Assembly: GCF_001467025.1 (NCBI RefSeq)
Contig: NZ_LNXV01000004.1
Span: 209,264 to 273,263, forward strand
Source of the DNA: Legionella brunensis
Lineage (GTDB): Bacteria > Pseudomonadota > Gammaproteobacteria > Legionellales > Legionellaceae
Direction of reading: 5' to 3'
DNA: 64,000 nucleotides
In this document: positions 8,953-19,633 of the stretch, in pieces
How the letters are laid out: every line of letters begins with the position of its first letter
Position numbering within the stretch: position 1 is the first letter of the stretch
Notes under the pieces: generated by a model
The model's input: only the letters and a program-made list of their open reading frames with translations
The model's database searches: none
Told to the model about the DNA's origin: nothing
Made by a program: the position numbers and the translations under genes

Positions 8953-10120
8953 GTTCACTGCCGTATAGGCAGCTTAGAAAATGAAGCAGTGACAATAGGT
9001 TCTGATGTACTTGTTCACTGCCGTATAGGCAGCTTAGAAATATATTACTTGACTACAAAACAATAAAGCGTAGTTCACTGCCGTATAGGCAGCTTAGAAA
9101 TTTTCATAATACACCTGCCATAAGTTCTTCCAGTTCACTGCCGTATAGGCAGCTTAGAAAAAGAACTCACGCAGGAAAAGCCAAAACCTAAAGTTCACTG
9201 CCGTATAGGCAGCTTAGAAAAAGGTAAAGGTTTAGGTTTATTCAGAATTGCGGTTCACTGCCGTATAGGCAGCTTAGAAATCAGATTTCGCTCTAAGGTG
9301 AGTACTTGTAACGTTCACTGCCGTATAGGCAGCTTAGAAAAAGTGGCACTACAGCGCAGCGTCCGGGGATGTGTTCACTGCCGTATAGGCAGCTTAGAAA
9401 AAGGTGCAAACGCTCATTATATAGACACTGGCGTTCACTGCCGTATAGGCAGCTTAGAAATTTCACGCAGGTCAGTTTGCAATTTTCTTAAAGTTCACTG
9501 CCGTATAGGCAGCTTAGAAATTCTATTTCTATCTTGTGAACACCCCAGAAGCGTTCACTGCCGTATAGGCAGCTTAGAAATGAGCAATCAACGGCTTTCT
9601 TTTATAGACAAGGTTCACTGCCGTATAGGCAGCTTAGAAATAGCTATTTCTCCTTCTGGATTAACGCTAGGCGTTCACTGCCGTATAGGCAGCTTAGAAA
9701 TTGTAGCATCTGCCGCTGTTATCCCTGTTGCTGTTCACTGCCGTATAGGCAGCTTAGAAATCTGCCTCAATTTCCGCTTCTTCTCGTTTTAGGTTCACTG
9801 CCGTATAGGCAGCTTAGAAATTAAACGTTTCATCGTCAATGCTCTTATCACTGTTCACTGCCGTATAGGCAGCTTAGAAAAGACAGCTAAGATACGTTCA
9901 GCACTTGTAAAAGTTCACTGCCGTATAGGCAGCTTAGAAAATGGTACTGGCAAGACAATTACATCGACAACTGTTCACTGCCGTATAGGCAGCTTAGAAA
10001 GTTTAAGTTCAATAGAGCGCAAGAATATATTCGTTCACTGCCGTATAGGCAGCTTAGAAAATGATTGAAAATTATTGTGAGCATGACCCAAGGTTCACTG
10101 CCGTATAGGCAGCTCAGAGA
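8953..10120 (+). CRISPR. Type I-F CRISPR array, 20 repeats and 19 spacers
   Basis: Twenty 28-base repeats start every 60 bases from 8953 to 10093, with nineteen spacers of exactly 32 bases. Each repeat opens GTTCACTG and has the stem CTGCC-GTATA-GGCAG followed by CTTAGAAA, a type I-F repeat. The first nineteen repeats are identical; the last (10093-10120) has two changes near its 3' end (CTCAGAGA), marking the leader-distal end. All spacers differ. Spacer 17 (9941-9972) reads GTGKT in one frame, a P-loop, so its target is probably an ATPase gene. No match to the rest of the window was noticed. Confidence 0.99.
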
Positions 10121-10285
10121 ACAAGAAGATGATTATATTAAGGTGACTTTAATGAAGCACATTATCCATCTTTATTATGCTTGAAATAATATTAACCACT
10201 GCATTCTTAAAATGAGCATATAGTGATATGATTTACTTCTAATAAATTTAGAGATTATGTCATCTAACTCCTATTTGAAGAGAAA

Positions 10286-11089
10286 ATGAAAAAAATAAAC
10301 CCAATCTTCATCCCACTTTTATTTGTTATATTCCTTTTTTTTATAATCTCAACCGTCAGTATTATTCCAGTAGGTTATGTAGGGATACCTGTTCTTTTTG
10401 GTCGTGTCCAGACTGGCTATCTTGATCCAGGTATTCATTTTACAAACCCATTCACTCGGGTTGTTAAGTTTGATTTACGTACTCAAAAAGCTGATGAAGA
10501 AGGGGTGATACCAAGCAAAGAAATGCTAAATCTGACTCTTAAGACCTCGGTTAACTACCATCTAAATAAATCTAAAATTGTCGATATTTATAGCAGCGTA
10601 GGTGTTGATTACTTCGATAAACTAATAGAACCTCACATCCGCTCAAGCATTCGCCAAATAACAAGTAATTATAATGCAGAGCAGTTCTTCTCAGGTGACA
10701 GAAACGAAATAGCATCTAATATTCAAAAATCATTAATACAGGAATTAGAACCACGAGGCGTTGTTATTGAGTCGATAATGCTCAAGGAAATATTGCCTCC
10801 TGAATCAATCCGACTAGCAATTGAAAATAAGCAAGCTCAACAACAAGAAGCTGAGGGGATGAAGTTTCGACTACAGCGGGAAAAGCTCGAGGCTGAGCGT
10901 AAGAAAATTGAAGCTGAGGGAATTCAACAGTTCCAAGAAATTGTTAAGAGAGGAATAGACCAAAATTTATTGGCATGGAAAGGAATTGAGGCTACTGAAG
11001 CTTTAGCTAAATCGCCGAACGCTAAAATTATCATTATTGGAAATAATGACAAAGGTGGGTTACCCCTTATTATGCCAACTAATAATTAA
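10286..11089 (+). CDS. Prohibitin/SPFH-domain membrane protein
   Basis: Membrane-anchored scaffold of the prohibitin (band 7/SPFH) family, 267 aa. One N-terminal membrane segment (about residues 8-30) is followed by the SPFH domain, with V-P-V-G-Y-V-G-I-P-like and G-L-x-P-G-I-H-F motifs near 30-55. The I-x-L-x-E-I-x-P-P-E-S-I-x-x-A-I-E-x-K motif comes near 170, then an Ala/Glu/Lys-rich coiled coil (about 185-225). GAAGAG precedes the ATG. Stand-alone gene just beyond the CRISPR array. It probably forms oligomeric rings that stabilise membrane proteins or proteases; no defence link is shown by the sequence. Confidence 0.88.
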   Translation: MKKINPIFIPLLFVIFLFFIISTVSIIPVGYVGIPVLFGRVQTGYLDPGIHFTNPFTRVVKFDLRTQKADEEGVIPSKEMLNLTLKTSVNYHLNKSKIVDIYSSVGVDYFDKLIEPHIRSSIRQITSNYNAEQFFSGDRNEIASNIQKSLIQELEPRGVVIESIMLKEILPPESIRLAIENKQAQQQEAEGMKFRLQREKLEAERKKIEAEGIQQFQEIVKRGIDQNLLAWKGIEATEALAKSPNAKIIIIGNNDKGGLPLIMPTNN

Positions 11090-11372
11090 ACCCTGTGTCG
11101 TAATTTATAAAACTTATTTCTTAGTTTTGCTGTATAAGGAATGGGTAGGGGTGTTCATTAGTGGTGAATTCAACATTAATTGTTTATCCTTATAGCATTT
11201 AACGTTAGAATCATTAATCAAAGATCTTCTCTTTAATTAAGAACTATTTTTATTTCTTTTCCATTTACACCTAAGGTTCCGAAAATTTTATAATAATGAT
11301 TACTCTTTTTCCTGGTTATAAGAATTAATTATTCGTTCGATGTTGGTCCAGTTATCTAGGTGAAAATGGGGA

Positions 11373-12107
11373 TTAATCCTTTATTTCTGCAATGCACCCC
11401 CATTCTGTATCCCAAAAGAGTCGTTTTAAACTCTTATGTTGTTTAAGCAAATCTATCAATGTATTTACAGACTCATTTTTCGTTGCAAATATGATGATAT
11501 TTGCAGATTTTTTGACAGGTACTGCAATGGTCGCATTGGCAAAACTCTTTTTAATTAACTGAAATATAGGCCATTGCTCATTGCGATTCGCTAAATTGAC
11601 AGCAAGAATGCCTTCTGGTAGCAATATGCGTTTGCAGTGATTGAAAAACTCTTCAGTATTGCAATGGGCGGGAAAAATCTCATCAGTGAATAGATCAACA
11701 AGTAAATGTTGGAAACAGCGATCTGTTTGCTTTGCAAATATCTGGGCATCTTGATGGATGATTTCCATATTTGTGAGCCGATTGGTCATAAAGAAACGCT
11801 GTGCAATATCGATGATATCACTGTCATATTCTACGACGGTTAGTTTGAGATTTTTCCTATAAGGGTACAGGGCGTGTGCTGCTCCTGCTCCTCCCAATCC
11901 AAACATACAACAGCTGGTAGGATTCATACGAACAAATAAAGTAAGTAGACTGATATAATAAAGGCCAGGGCGATAAGGGTAGTACCTATTTAGCAGTGTT
12001 TGCAAAGCATGACTATTGAATTTTAGCCAACGAAATAAAAAATTTTGAAAAACTTGCACTCCCTTAGAGGATTTATAAATACATCGACCATAAAAGGTTT
12101 TCCACAT
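11373..12107 (-). CDS. Spermidine-synthase-like methyltransferase-fold protein
   Basis: Rossmann-fold protein related to spermidine synthase. 244 aa, shorter than SpeE because the N-terminal beta domain is missing. A glycine-rich SAM-binding-like loop GLGGAGAA lies near residue 72, followed by the acidic V-V-E-Y-D-S-D strand end and the D-A-Q-I-F loop. The strand holding the catalytic Asp of SpeE reads LLVDLFTDE here. It begins two bases after the astB stop, so it is the last gene of the arginine operon. The substrate is unknown; polyamine chemistry downstream of arginine is possible, but the fold alone does not settle it. Confidence 0.75.
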   Translation of the reverse strand: MWKTFYGRCIYKSSKGVQVFQNFLFRWLKFNSHALQTLLNRYYPYRPGLYYISLLTLFVRMNPTSCCMFGLGGAGAAHALYPYRKNLKLTVVEYDSDIIDIAQRFFMTNRLTNMEIIHQDAQIFAKQTDRCFQHLLVDLFTDEIFPAHCNTEEFFNHCKRILLPEGILAVNLANRNEQWPIFQLIKKSFANATIAVPVKKSANIIIFATKNESVNTLIDLLKQHKSLKRLFWDTEWGCIAEIKD

Positions 12108-12109
12108 AG

Positions 12110-13474
12110 TTAATCGCTTTTTTCTCTTTGGAATGGATAGATAGAGTTTAAGGCTAATAAGCGAGTGAGCTCATCCAAGGCAGTTAAACATTCATTAACA
12201 AATAATGGATCGACTAAATCATCTACATGTAGGTGCGTGCGGTAATGACGCATGACCCAGGCTTCCAAATCGGCCAGCAGTGTTTCGTTTATTAAAATAC
12301 CTTGGTGCATGGCTTGTAACTCTGCTTCATTTAATGGTACTCGTAACCGAAGACAAGCAGGGCCTCCGCCATTACGCATACTTTGCTTAAGGTCAAGATA
12401 ATGCACTGTTATAATAGGATTTGAATCATCAGCAATAAGATTATCAACCACCGCCTTGGATTGGCTATTTTGTTCGCACTCTGCTGGAGCAATTAACATC
12501 ATGGAATGTTTCCCATCTTGATTTTCTAAGGTAAGAAGTTGGGAATTAAAAAGATAAGTGCTCACGGCTTCAGAGACGGCTAATTCATCACGCCGAATTT
12601 CGATGATGTTTAGAGGAAAATTTGCTTTTTTCCGTAGTTCCTCTAACACTTCTGCTTGATTAACCCAGGCATCCTCATGGATTAATAAAACTGATTCATT
12701 AGCCACTCCAATGACATCGTTATGAAAAACCCCTTGATCAATAGCCAATGGATTCTGGCGTGCAAAAACGATTTGCTGGCGCGGCAGTAAATGAGTACGG
12801 GCAATCGCTTGAGAAGCCTCTAAGGTTTGTCTGGCTGGGTGTTTTAAAGGGCTAGACTGAAATCCTCCACCGATAGCGCGCCTACCATAGACAAATAGAT
12901 TGATTGCTGGGCTGCTATGCTTTGCGCAGAGTCGATTATGATTGGCAGCACCTTCATCCCCTGTGGCAGTGCTTTTGGGGAGGAGGGGGTGATGCTGAAA
13001 GTAATTTTTATCTGCAAATAAATATTTTAATAAATAACTCGAAAAATCGGCTTCTTGGTGGCGGTGCAGGTTACTGATTAAATTGGCAGCAGTAAAATGA
13101 ACACGATTATCAGCTGTATCAATGCTGGCAGAAACAGTTGCTGCATTTGCTGTCCACATACTTGAGGCAGAGTAGCAGGCACTAAGCAACTCAGGAGCAC
13201 TCCGATAGGCTTTTTCAATTTGTTGTGCTGGACTTCCACTAAAACCAAGTTGATAAAGTAAATGCAAATTAGGCCGTTGATGTGGTGGAAGTAAAGCTTG
13301 CTTTAGCCCCACTTGATGCAATAATCGCATTTTAGAAAGCCCTTGAAGAGCAGCGGCTTGTGGATTGGAAATACTTAAGGCATTGGTTGTTGATGCAAGA
13401 TTGCCGGCCGCCAGGCCGGCATAATGGTGAGTTGGCCCAACTAACCCATCTAAATTTAATTCAAAGTCTGCCAT
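12110..13474 (-). CDS. astB: N-succinylarginine dihydrolase (AstB)
   Basis: Second step of the AST pathway: splits N2-succinylarginine into succinylornithine, CO2 and two ammonia. 454 aa, close to E. coli AstB. The start is placed at ATG 13474 because the protein then opens [17 protein letters not shown] as in the family, and astD stops five bases upstream; the frame runs open into astD but that extension is not homologous. The amidinotransferase-fold Cys is in [11 protein letters not shown] near the C-terminus. It shares an operon with astD and astA. Confidence 0.96.
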   Translation of the reverse strand: MADFELNLDGLVGPTHHYAGLAAGNLASTTNALSISNPQAAALQGLSKMRLLHQVGLKQALLPPHQRPNLHLLYQLGFSGSPAQQIEKAYRSAPELLSACYSASSMWTANAATVSASIDTADNRVHFTAANLISNLHRHQEADFSSYLLKYLFADKNYFQHHPLLPKSTATGDEGAANHNRLCAKHSSPAINLFVYGRRAIGGGFQSSPLKHPARQTLEASQAIARTHLLPRQQIVFARQNPLAIDQGVFHNDVIGVANESVLLIHEDAWVNQAEVLEELRKKANFPLNIIEIRRDELAVSEAVSTYLFNSQLLTLENQDGKHSMMLIAPAECEQNSQSKAVVDNLIADDSNPIITVHYLDLKQSMRNGGGPACLRLRVPLNEAELQAMHQGILINETLLADLEAWVMRHYRTHLHVDDLVDPLFVNECLTALDELTRLLALNSIYPFQREKSD

Positions 13475-13478
13475 AATT

Positions 13479-14966
13479 TTATTCCAACCGAATTCCTGGT
13501 AATAATTGCGACGGTATTGATAAATGGGGTTGCTCAAGGCTTGCAATTGGATAGGCACAATAATCGGCTGCGAAAAAAGCACTAGGTCGATGGTTGCCGC
13601 TAGAGCCTACACCACCAAAAGGTAGACTGCTTACTGCACCAGTTGTTGGTCTATTCCAATTAATTAGTCCCGCACGAATGCTATGATAAAATTGCTGATA
13701 GCTCTTAGCACTATCGCTAAGTAATCCTGCTGCTAAACCATAGCGTGTGTGGTTAGCTAAAACTAAGGCTTCCTCAAAACTCCCATATCTATAAATTTGG
13801 CTCAATGGTGCAAAAATTTCCTCATCAGGAGGATTATCAACTTTGGTCATGTCAATAATGCCTGGTGACAGAAGTCCGGATTTTTCTTTGAGTAGCGACA
13901 TCACTAGTAAAGGTTGGCCCCCAAGTTTGATAAGGGTTTCTTGCGCTTTAAGATGCATCAGTGCATGCTCATGACTAATAACAGGGCCCATGAAGGGTTC
14001 TGGCTGCTGAGTGAATGCAGCCACATTGAGTTGTTTACAAGCCTTAATAAAACGCGATAGAAATTCATCGCCTACTGCATTATCAGGAATGAATATACGT
14101 CTTGCGCAAGTGCAACGCTGACCTGCGGTGATCATGGTTGAGAGTAGAGTATGGTAGATTGCAGCATCAAAATTTTTAATAATATCAATGATTAAGGGAT
14201 TATTTCCCCCCATTTCAAGCGCTAATATAACGTCAGGTCTGCCGCTAAAGTGCTCATGAATTTGCTTTCCGGCACGATAACTGCCTGTAAAATAAACCCC
14301 TTGAATGTCTGAGGCCAAAAGTGCCTGCGAAGTAGCAATACCTCCCTGAATACAATTAAGGACACCTTGTGGCAATCCACTTTCATGCCAGCATTGAACA
14401 ATGAATTGTGCGACAGCAGGTGCCAATTCGCTGGGTTTATAGACGACGGTATTTCCTGCTAAAAGAGCTGGTATTATATGACCATTACTTAAATGTGCCG
14501 GAAAATTAAAAGCACCTAAAACAGCAACCACACCATGAGGTTTGTAGCGGAGGTAAGCTTGGGCATCAGAGGTACTCGATTGCTTTTCACTGGTTCTTTC
14601 CTGGTAGGCTTGCGCTGATAAATTTATTTTAGCGATCACAGAGCTGACCTCTGTTTTTGCTTCCCACAGTGGTTTGCCTGTTTCTAAAGCGATTAAGTAG
14701 GTCAACTCCGTTTGTTTTGTTTCTATTTCCTTGGCAAAATTTTGCAAGTAAGTCATACGCGTTGAAGAGTCGAGTGATGCCCAGGAGGGAATAGCAAGAT
14801 GTGCAGCTTCACAAGCAGCGAAGACTTCCTCTTCGTTGCCATGGTTCCCTTGCCAAATAATACTACCATCTGCCGGATTTTGAGAGTGGAAAGCTTCTCC
14901 TTCTCCTCGAATCCAATTGCCGCCAATGTAATGAATTGCTCTATTACTTTGCTGACTTGTTTTCAT
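13479..14966 (-). CDS. astD: Succinylglutamate-semialdehyde dehydrogenase (AstD)
   Basis: NAD-dependent aldehyde dehydrogenase that oxidises N-succinylglutamate semialdehyde to N-succinylglutamate. 495 aa. ALDH landmarks are present: N-F-P-A-H-L-S-N in the cofactor site, FTGSYRAG, the catalytic-base Glu in LEMGGNNP and the nucleophile Cys in GQRCTCARR. The ATG at 14966 is preferred over an upstream GTG at 14978. It starts inside the 3' end of astA (23-base overlap), so the two are co-translated. The order astA-astD-astB matches other AST operons. Confidence 0.95.
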   Translation of the reverse strand: MKTSQQSNRAIHYIGGNWIRGEGEAFHSQNPADGSIIWQGNHGNEEEVFAACEAAHLAIPSWASLDSSTRMTYLQNFAKEIETKQTELTYLIALETGKPLWEAKTEVSSVIAKINLSAQAYQERTSEKQSSTSDAQAYLRYKPHGVVAVLGAFNFPAHLSNGHIIPALLAGNTVVYKPSELAPAVAQFIVQCWHESGLPQGVLNCIQGGIATSQALLASDIQGVYFTGSYRAGKQIHEHFSGRPDVILALEMGGNNPLIIDIIKNFDAAIYHTLLSTMITAGQRCTCARRIFIPDNAVGDEFLSRFIKACKQLNVAAFTQQPEPFMGPVISHEHALMHLKAQETLIKLGGQPLLVMSLLKEKSGLLSPGIIDMTKVDNPPDEEIFAPLSQIYRYGSFEEALVLANHTRYGLAAGLLSDSAKSYQQFYHSIRAGLINWNRPTTGAVSSLPFGGVGSSGNHRPSAFFAADYCAYPIASLEQPHLSIPSQLLPGIRLE

Positions 14967-16017
14967 GTTTGGGCTCACTGTAAATGGTTTGTTCCTCGAT
15001 TTGTAGAGGAGCTAAGCGTACGCAATCGCCACGTTTAATTGCCAATAATTCTGCTGTTTTTTTGCTAATAATGCAGGAGTTTTGTTGCTCATTAAAGATT
15101 GCTTGGCTGATAGTGGCGCGAAAATCGAGTTTAGTGTTCGCTAATAAAAAGCGTTTGGAGCTGACTTCATCACTAATGCTTTTTACCGTCATAATATGAC
15201 TACTCGCAATCGTTCGTATTTGATTTCGTGGGGCTTCAATGGTTGGGCCTGCGTCAAAAATATCGACGTAGGAATTGTAGCGAAAACCCTCACGCATCAA
15301 AATATTCATCGCTGGGACTGTTGATTGATGCGGTTTACCAATAACTGCTTGTGCCTCTGGAGCAAGGAGTTTTACATAGATAGGATTTCTTGGCATTAGA
15401 TCGGCAATGAATTGTTTGTTTGTGGATATAGTTAGCCTATCTGCTTCTGCAAATGGCATATGAAAAAAATGCCTACCCACATTATCCCAAAAGGGAGAGT
15501 GTCCCCATTCATCAGAAATGCCACGCATTTCTGCGATTACAGTGGAAGCAAAACGATTCGGATAATGTGCCATGAATAAAAATCGTGCTCGTGAAAGCAA
15601 TAAACCATTACTACTGTGTCTGAAAGCAGACTCTAAAAATAGTGTACAAATTTCACTACGTCCTTGATTATCATTGACGAGGCTAAGCACTTCATAATCA
15701 CTGCGTATGTTAAGTGAATGACAGATACGTGTACGTTTAGAAATTTTATAGGAATAAAAAGGGAGATCATGGCCTGTAGAAGCTTCAATGCCTGATGTGC
15801 CGACTACCTGTCCTGTGGCAGGGTCTTCAAGTACAAATAAGTAATATTCACTAATTGGATGACTCACTGTTTTTTGAAAAGAATCACAAGCCCATTTAAG
15901 CCGCTTACGCAAGAGTTCTTTATCTTTGGGAAGCGTTGTCATACCTATTCCACAATGTTCAGCAAGATGGTGAATCGCATCGAGATCAGAGTCACGAGCA
16001 CTGCGAAATAACATCAT
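14944..16017 (-). CDS. astA: Arginine N-succinyltransferase (AstA)
   Basis: First committed step of the AST pathway, succinyl-CoA plus arginine to N2-succinylarginine. GNAT-related fold, 357 aa. It opens R-S-A-R-D-S-D-L, has G-T-S-G-I-E-A-S near 75 and [13 protein letters not shown] near 175, all typical of AstA. AGGAG nine bases before the ATG supports the start. The start overlaps the stop of the upstream M20 gene in ATGA form and the 3' end overlaps astD, so the whole set is one tight operon transcribed leftward. Confidence 0.96.
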   Translation of the reverse strand: MMLFRSARDSDLDAIHHLAEHCGIGMTTLPKDKELLRKRLKWACDSFQKTVSHPISEYYLFVLEDPATGQVVGTSGIEASTGHDLPFYSYKISKRTRICHSLNIRSDYEVLSLVNDNQGRSEICTLFLESAFRHSSNGLLLSRARFLFMAHYPNRFASTVIAEMRGISDEWGHSPFWDNVGRHFFHMPFAEADRLTISTNKQFIADLMPRNPIYVKLLAPEAQAVIGKPHQSTVPAMNILMREGFRYNSYVDIFDAGPTIEAPRNQIRTIASSHIMTVKSISDEVSSKRFLLANTKLDFRATISQAIFNEQQNSCIISKKTAELLAIKRGDCVRLAPLQIEEQTIYSEPKHENKSAK

Positions 16018-17237
16018 CCTTGTAACTCCTCAAGTCCACCTTTTGCTAAGTCAGTAAGTAGGAGGGTACTGAGTGTCGTACGTTCTACAAAGCTATCTAG
16101 TAAAATGTATTCATTAGAGCTATGAATATTTCCTCCACGAACCCCCAAAGTATCAATAACTGCTAAACCGTGGTTAGCTAGGTTATTACCATCACAGCAA
16201 CCACCACTATCTTGCCAATCAATTTTTAAACCAAGTTGCTGCCCTATTTGTTGTATGCGAAAAAATAGTTTTTCCGTTGCAGGACAGACTCGTTTGACAG
16301 GGCGGGTAAACGCCCCATGAAGGGTGAATGAGTAATCTTCACGCTTCATCCTACCGAGGATTGCATCAAATTGTTCTCTGACCCAATTTTCATCTTCTGA
16401 TGCACCAATTCGAATGTCCATTTTTGCAACTGCTTTGTCAGGAACTACATTTAATGCGCCACCTCCTGCAATTTTACCTACGTTAATAGTGACATTGTCT
16501 CGTAGGCCATTAAGAGCATGAATCGCGGTAATTGCTTCGGCTAAATAGCAGATTGCATTGCGTCCTTGATAAAATGATCTCCCAGCATGTGCTGTTTTAC
16601 CCGTGGCGACTAGAGTGAATTTGCCGCTGCCACGACGATTTTTTGCTAAGGTGCCCTCAGGATTCATCGTGGGTTCATACACTAAAGCAGCTTGATAATT
16701 GGCAGCAATTTCATCAAATAAATCTTTAGAAGCAGGGGAACCAATTTCTTCATCAGCATTGATAACTATATCCCATCCTAATTCTTTGGCTATTGGTGTT
16801 TCTTCAAATGCACTAAGTGCATGTAATATGATAATTAATCCTCCCTTCATGTCAGCCACGCCTGGGCCATTGATGTGGTTTTCATTGACATATCTTAAAG
16901 TTTGGAAGGGATGACTGGCTCCATAGACTGTATCCATATGCCCGGTTAACAGTATGCGACGCTTTAGTTCAGGACGTTTACGAATAAAAAGGGCATCGCC
17001 ACATCGTTGTTTGGAGGTTTCCCCTGTCATGTTAATGGTGGCTATTTCAGGAAATGAGTGGACGTGTATTTCATCAGAGAGTGGCTTAAAAGCGCTCTGC
17101 AAAGCTTGAAGCATGACTGCGAGACCTTGCATATTTTCTGTGCCGGAATTGATCTCGCAAAATTGGTGTAATTGCTCTACCATGAGTTTTTTACGAGCAT
17201 TCAGATAAGGCAACAATCCCTTTAAAGCTTGATCCAT
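16014..17237 (-). CDS. M20-family amidohydrolase heading the AST operon
   Basis: Zinc-dependent M20 peptidase of the CPG2/ArgE/DapE group, 407 aa. Metal and catalytic residues are visible: H100 and D102 in TGHMDTVY, D129 in GVADMKGG, E163/E164 in ADEEIGS, a further Glu in VYEPTM and a C-terminal His in NIHSSNEY. It is first in the operon and overlaps astA, so it acts with arginine succinylation. No astE (succinylglutamate desuccinylase) or astC lies in the window. Hydrolysis of N-succinylglutamate by this enzyme would complete the pathway; that is inference. Generic glutamate carboxypeptidase activity is the alternative. Confidence 0.85.
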   Translation of the reverse strand: MDQALKGLLPYLNARKKLMVEQLHQFCEINSGTENMQGLAVMLQALQSAFKPLSDEIHVHSFPEIATINMTGETSKQRCGDALFIRKRPELKRRILLTGHMDTVYGASHPFQTLRYVNENHINGPGVADMKGGLIIILHALSAFEETPIAKELGWDIVINADEEIGSPASKDLFDEIAANYQAALVYEPTMNPEGTLAKNRRGSGKFTLVATGKTAHAGRSFYQGRNAICYLAEAITAIHALNGLRDNVTINVGKIAGGGALNVVPDKAVAKMDIRIGASEDENWVREQFDAILGRMKREDYSFTLHGAFTRPVKRVCPATEKLFFRIQQIGQQLGLKIDWQDSGGCCDGNNLANHGLAVIDTLGVRGGNIHSSNEYILLDSFVERTTLSTLLLTDLAKGGLEELQG

Positions 17238-17239
17238 AT

Positions 17240-17313
17240 TGATAACCTATCTACAAAGCTTATGACATTAGCGGAAAACTCCTAGCTTCGCAACATTGTT
17301 AACTAGGTTATCA
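17240..17313 (-). promoter_or_regulatory. Inverted repeat in the 5' leader of the AST operon
   Basis: A perfect 10-base inverted repeat, TGATAACCTA at 17240-17249 and its complement at 17304-17313, brackets 54 bases. On the operon message the proximal arm includes the AGG that would serve as ribosome site of the first gene, ending two bases before its ATG. Pairing would hide the start, suggesting translational control. Two tiny frames lie in the loop (ATG TTG CGA AGC TAG, and ATG TCA TAA after AGGAG). This is inference from structure only. Confidence 0.35.
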
Positions 17314-17424
17314 GGGTAAATGCATCTAATTTTGCCCTGGGTTAGGCTATGAAAACTTCACAGTTGGCATGTTGTAACCCCTAAGAAATTTTCTGTAGAG
17401 TAGAGCACGGATAGTTAAATGGTA

Positions 17425-19532
17425 CTATACAAGTGAAGTAGATTGGGTATCTGTCTTGACTGAGTTAACAAACTCCACGTCTTTGAGATGATGGAGTTGA
17501 TCTTTCATTGTATGTTGGATTTCCTTGCGACGCTCTGAGTCAACACCTGCTTTATAAGTGGCTATTCCTGCAGTGATCCATTCTTTGGTGTGGCCTAATG
17601 ACAACGGATATAAAATAAGCCCAAGGATAGATTTCATAATTCCTGCAAGTTTTTGGAGGACTGGTGAATGAATTACCAGTTTGTCGGCGAGTGAGTGATA
17701 GGCTTGCATATTGACTGGATTAGGATGTAAGGCGACTTCTGGCGTTCGTATGGCTGCTTCAAGTAATAATCGTTTACCGCTCACCCCTATATTTTGTTGT
17801 AATTTAATTTGCTCCAAGATTTGTAAGCTTTTATTGATGGCGGTTTCATCATGGGCATGCTTTCTGGGTAAGCATCTTTGGCATTTTTTAATTCTTGTAT
17901 GCTTTGTTCGATTCTCTGTGCTAATAAATCATTTACTCGAGAGTGAGGGCAATTGATGTCTCGCCATTCGATAAGCCAATTTTTCATTTCATTATTTTTT
18001 AACTTATCATAATTGGCATTAACATAAGCATCAACGGCATTCCAAATCACTTTTAGATGATGATTCATTCCACGTGCTTTAACCATGGCAGGAGCTGCAT
18101 GCAAGGCTCGTTCGAACTCTTCTCTATCCATCGGGATGTTATTTTTATCGAGAGTATTTCTTTCAAAAGACTTAATAAGATTGTAATAAGCTGAAGAGAC
18201 ACCACCTCGGTCAATGGCATCCTTACAGGAAAAATTAATACTTTCTGGCTCAAGTTTTTGGATGATATGATTGGTTAGTTCAAATTTAATGAAATGAAAC
18301 CAAACGGCCTGTTTTTGTGCACTTGAAATGGGGGTGCCAGGTAGGATACCCATAACATGGAAACTTTTATCTAATAGTTGACTTAACTGGGTTCTTTCCT
18401 CTTCGTTTGTGTAGTCTCCTGCTGGGTCTTGAAAAATCAGATGACGAATCTTATCACTAATAAAAAAGTCTTTAATTTTGTTCGTGGCATGTGGATCTTG
18501 ATTGGCTATACCGAGAAACTCCTCATAAACTTGAGCATAGCTATGGCTATCTTTGGTTTTTCTATAACGATCGCCAGTCATTAAACCTTTATCTGCTGGA
18601 AGCGTAATCACGGCAACGTTAGGGTATTTTTCAAGTTGATGTAACTCTTGCGTAAGTGCCCGCTCCTTTTTGCCTTCGGCGTCTGTTCTGTCAAGGCCCA
18701 GGTTATTAAAATAAATATGAGTTATTTTTTTACTACTTCTTGTTTTTTCGGCTGCTTTTTCTGCCTGAACTTGCAACCATCTTTCGAACAAAGGACTGGT
18801 TCGCTCTATGCCTTTATCACGTTGCGCTTGTGTACCAAAACGATATTCCCGCGGTAGGTGCTCAGCATCAGAATGTGCTTGAGTATAGTTGTATTTGCGG
18901 ACAGTAGCTAAACTGGTGGTATGTTGGGGTTTAAAGTCATCGGCGATCATGGCTGTAAAGCGGCCAAACAGTGAGCCAGCCTCTGAAGGGGATTGTGTTC
19001 GATTAATCCTTGGTCCTTTGTCTTTTAACGCGCTGGAGATAGATTGTTCTATATCCACGTTTACAGGTGCATGGTTAAGAGGGATATTCTTGATAACGTC
19101 GAAAGTATCTTCAAGGATGTCATTATCATTGTCATAAATAGAGAAAATAAAGTTATCTAGTTCTTTGAGTTCAGCGAGGGATTTTTCAAGTGATTGCTTA
19201 TAACGCAGTATAAAAGTTTCCATTCCCGGAATAGTTTGTTTGCTGCTTGTATTGATTTGTTCAAGCTGGGCTTTTTTGAGGACGAATTCCTGTTTGGGCT
19301 TATCATAAATTTTTTCAATGTTACTTTCTACCTTGGAAAAGAAATCGGTATATACGTCAGCATATGCATAACCAGGGTTATAACTATCAGTACGAAAATT
19401 GTTTGCCAAAGAAGCAGGGAGGCGTTGTAGGACTGACTCACTAAATTGTAAGTTTTTTAAATAAGAGAAACAGTTTTTATTATGCAGACTATCACTAGTC
19501 ATTTTTGTTATTTCTTCTAGGCTAGCTGACAT
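17425..19532 (-). pseudogene. CX5R-motif protein, probable effector, disrupted by a frameshift
   Basis: The frame from ATG 19532 (AAGGA five bases upstream) gives 581 aa and ends at 17787. From about 17853 the coding signal moves one frame and runs on to 17425, with no ATG of its own (only a TTG at 17817). Inserting one base in the GGG run at 17853-17855 joins both into a protein of about 702 aa. It is hydrophilic, without a signal peptide. C436 to R442 form a CX5R phosphatase-like motif (SCKDAIDRGG), resembling the SopB/SidF phosphoinositide-phosphatase P-loop. Dot/Icm effector identity is inference. Either a recent pseudogene or a sequencing error. Confidence 0.65.
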
Positions 19533-19633
19533 TTTAGTCCTTAAATTTTCTTCTCGTGCTACTTTATTATTTAATTCTTAAGAAATTATGATATAAGCCA
19601 ATTCATTATACCCTAACAAAGTCAGCAATAACT

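Noticed and set aside
9298..9792. Plus-strand open frame of 164 codons with a 20-residue repeat
   Set aside because: It is the CRISPR array read through; the 60-base period keeps the frame open. No ribosome site.
8953..10120. Self-targeting spacer
   Set aside because: No spacer was noticed to match other parts of the window by eye; a genome-wide search would be needed.
17388..17402. Second LetA box near the end of the CX5R gene
   Set aside because: AAGAAATTTTCT has one extra T that breaks the palindrome spacing.
17425..17817. Separate 130-codon gene after the CX5R gene
   Set aside because: Its only start is a TTG without a ribosome site and coding signal continues upstream in the same frame, so it is the displaced 3' part of the same gene.
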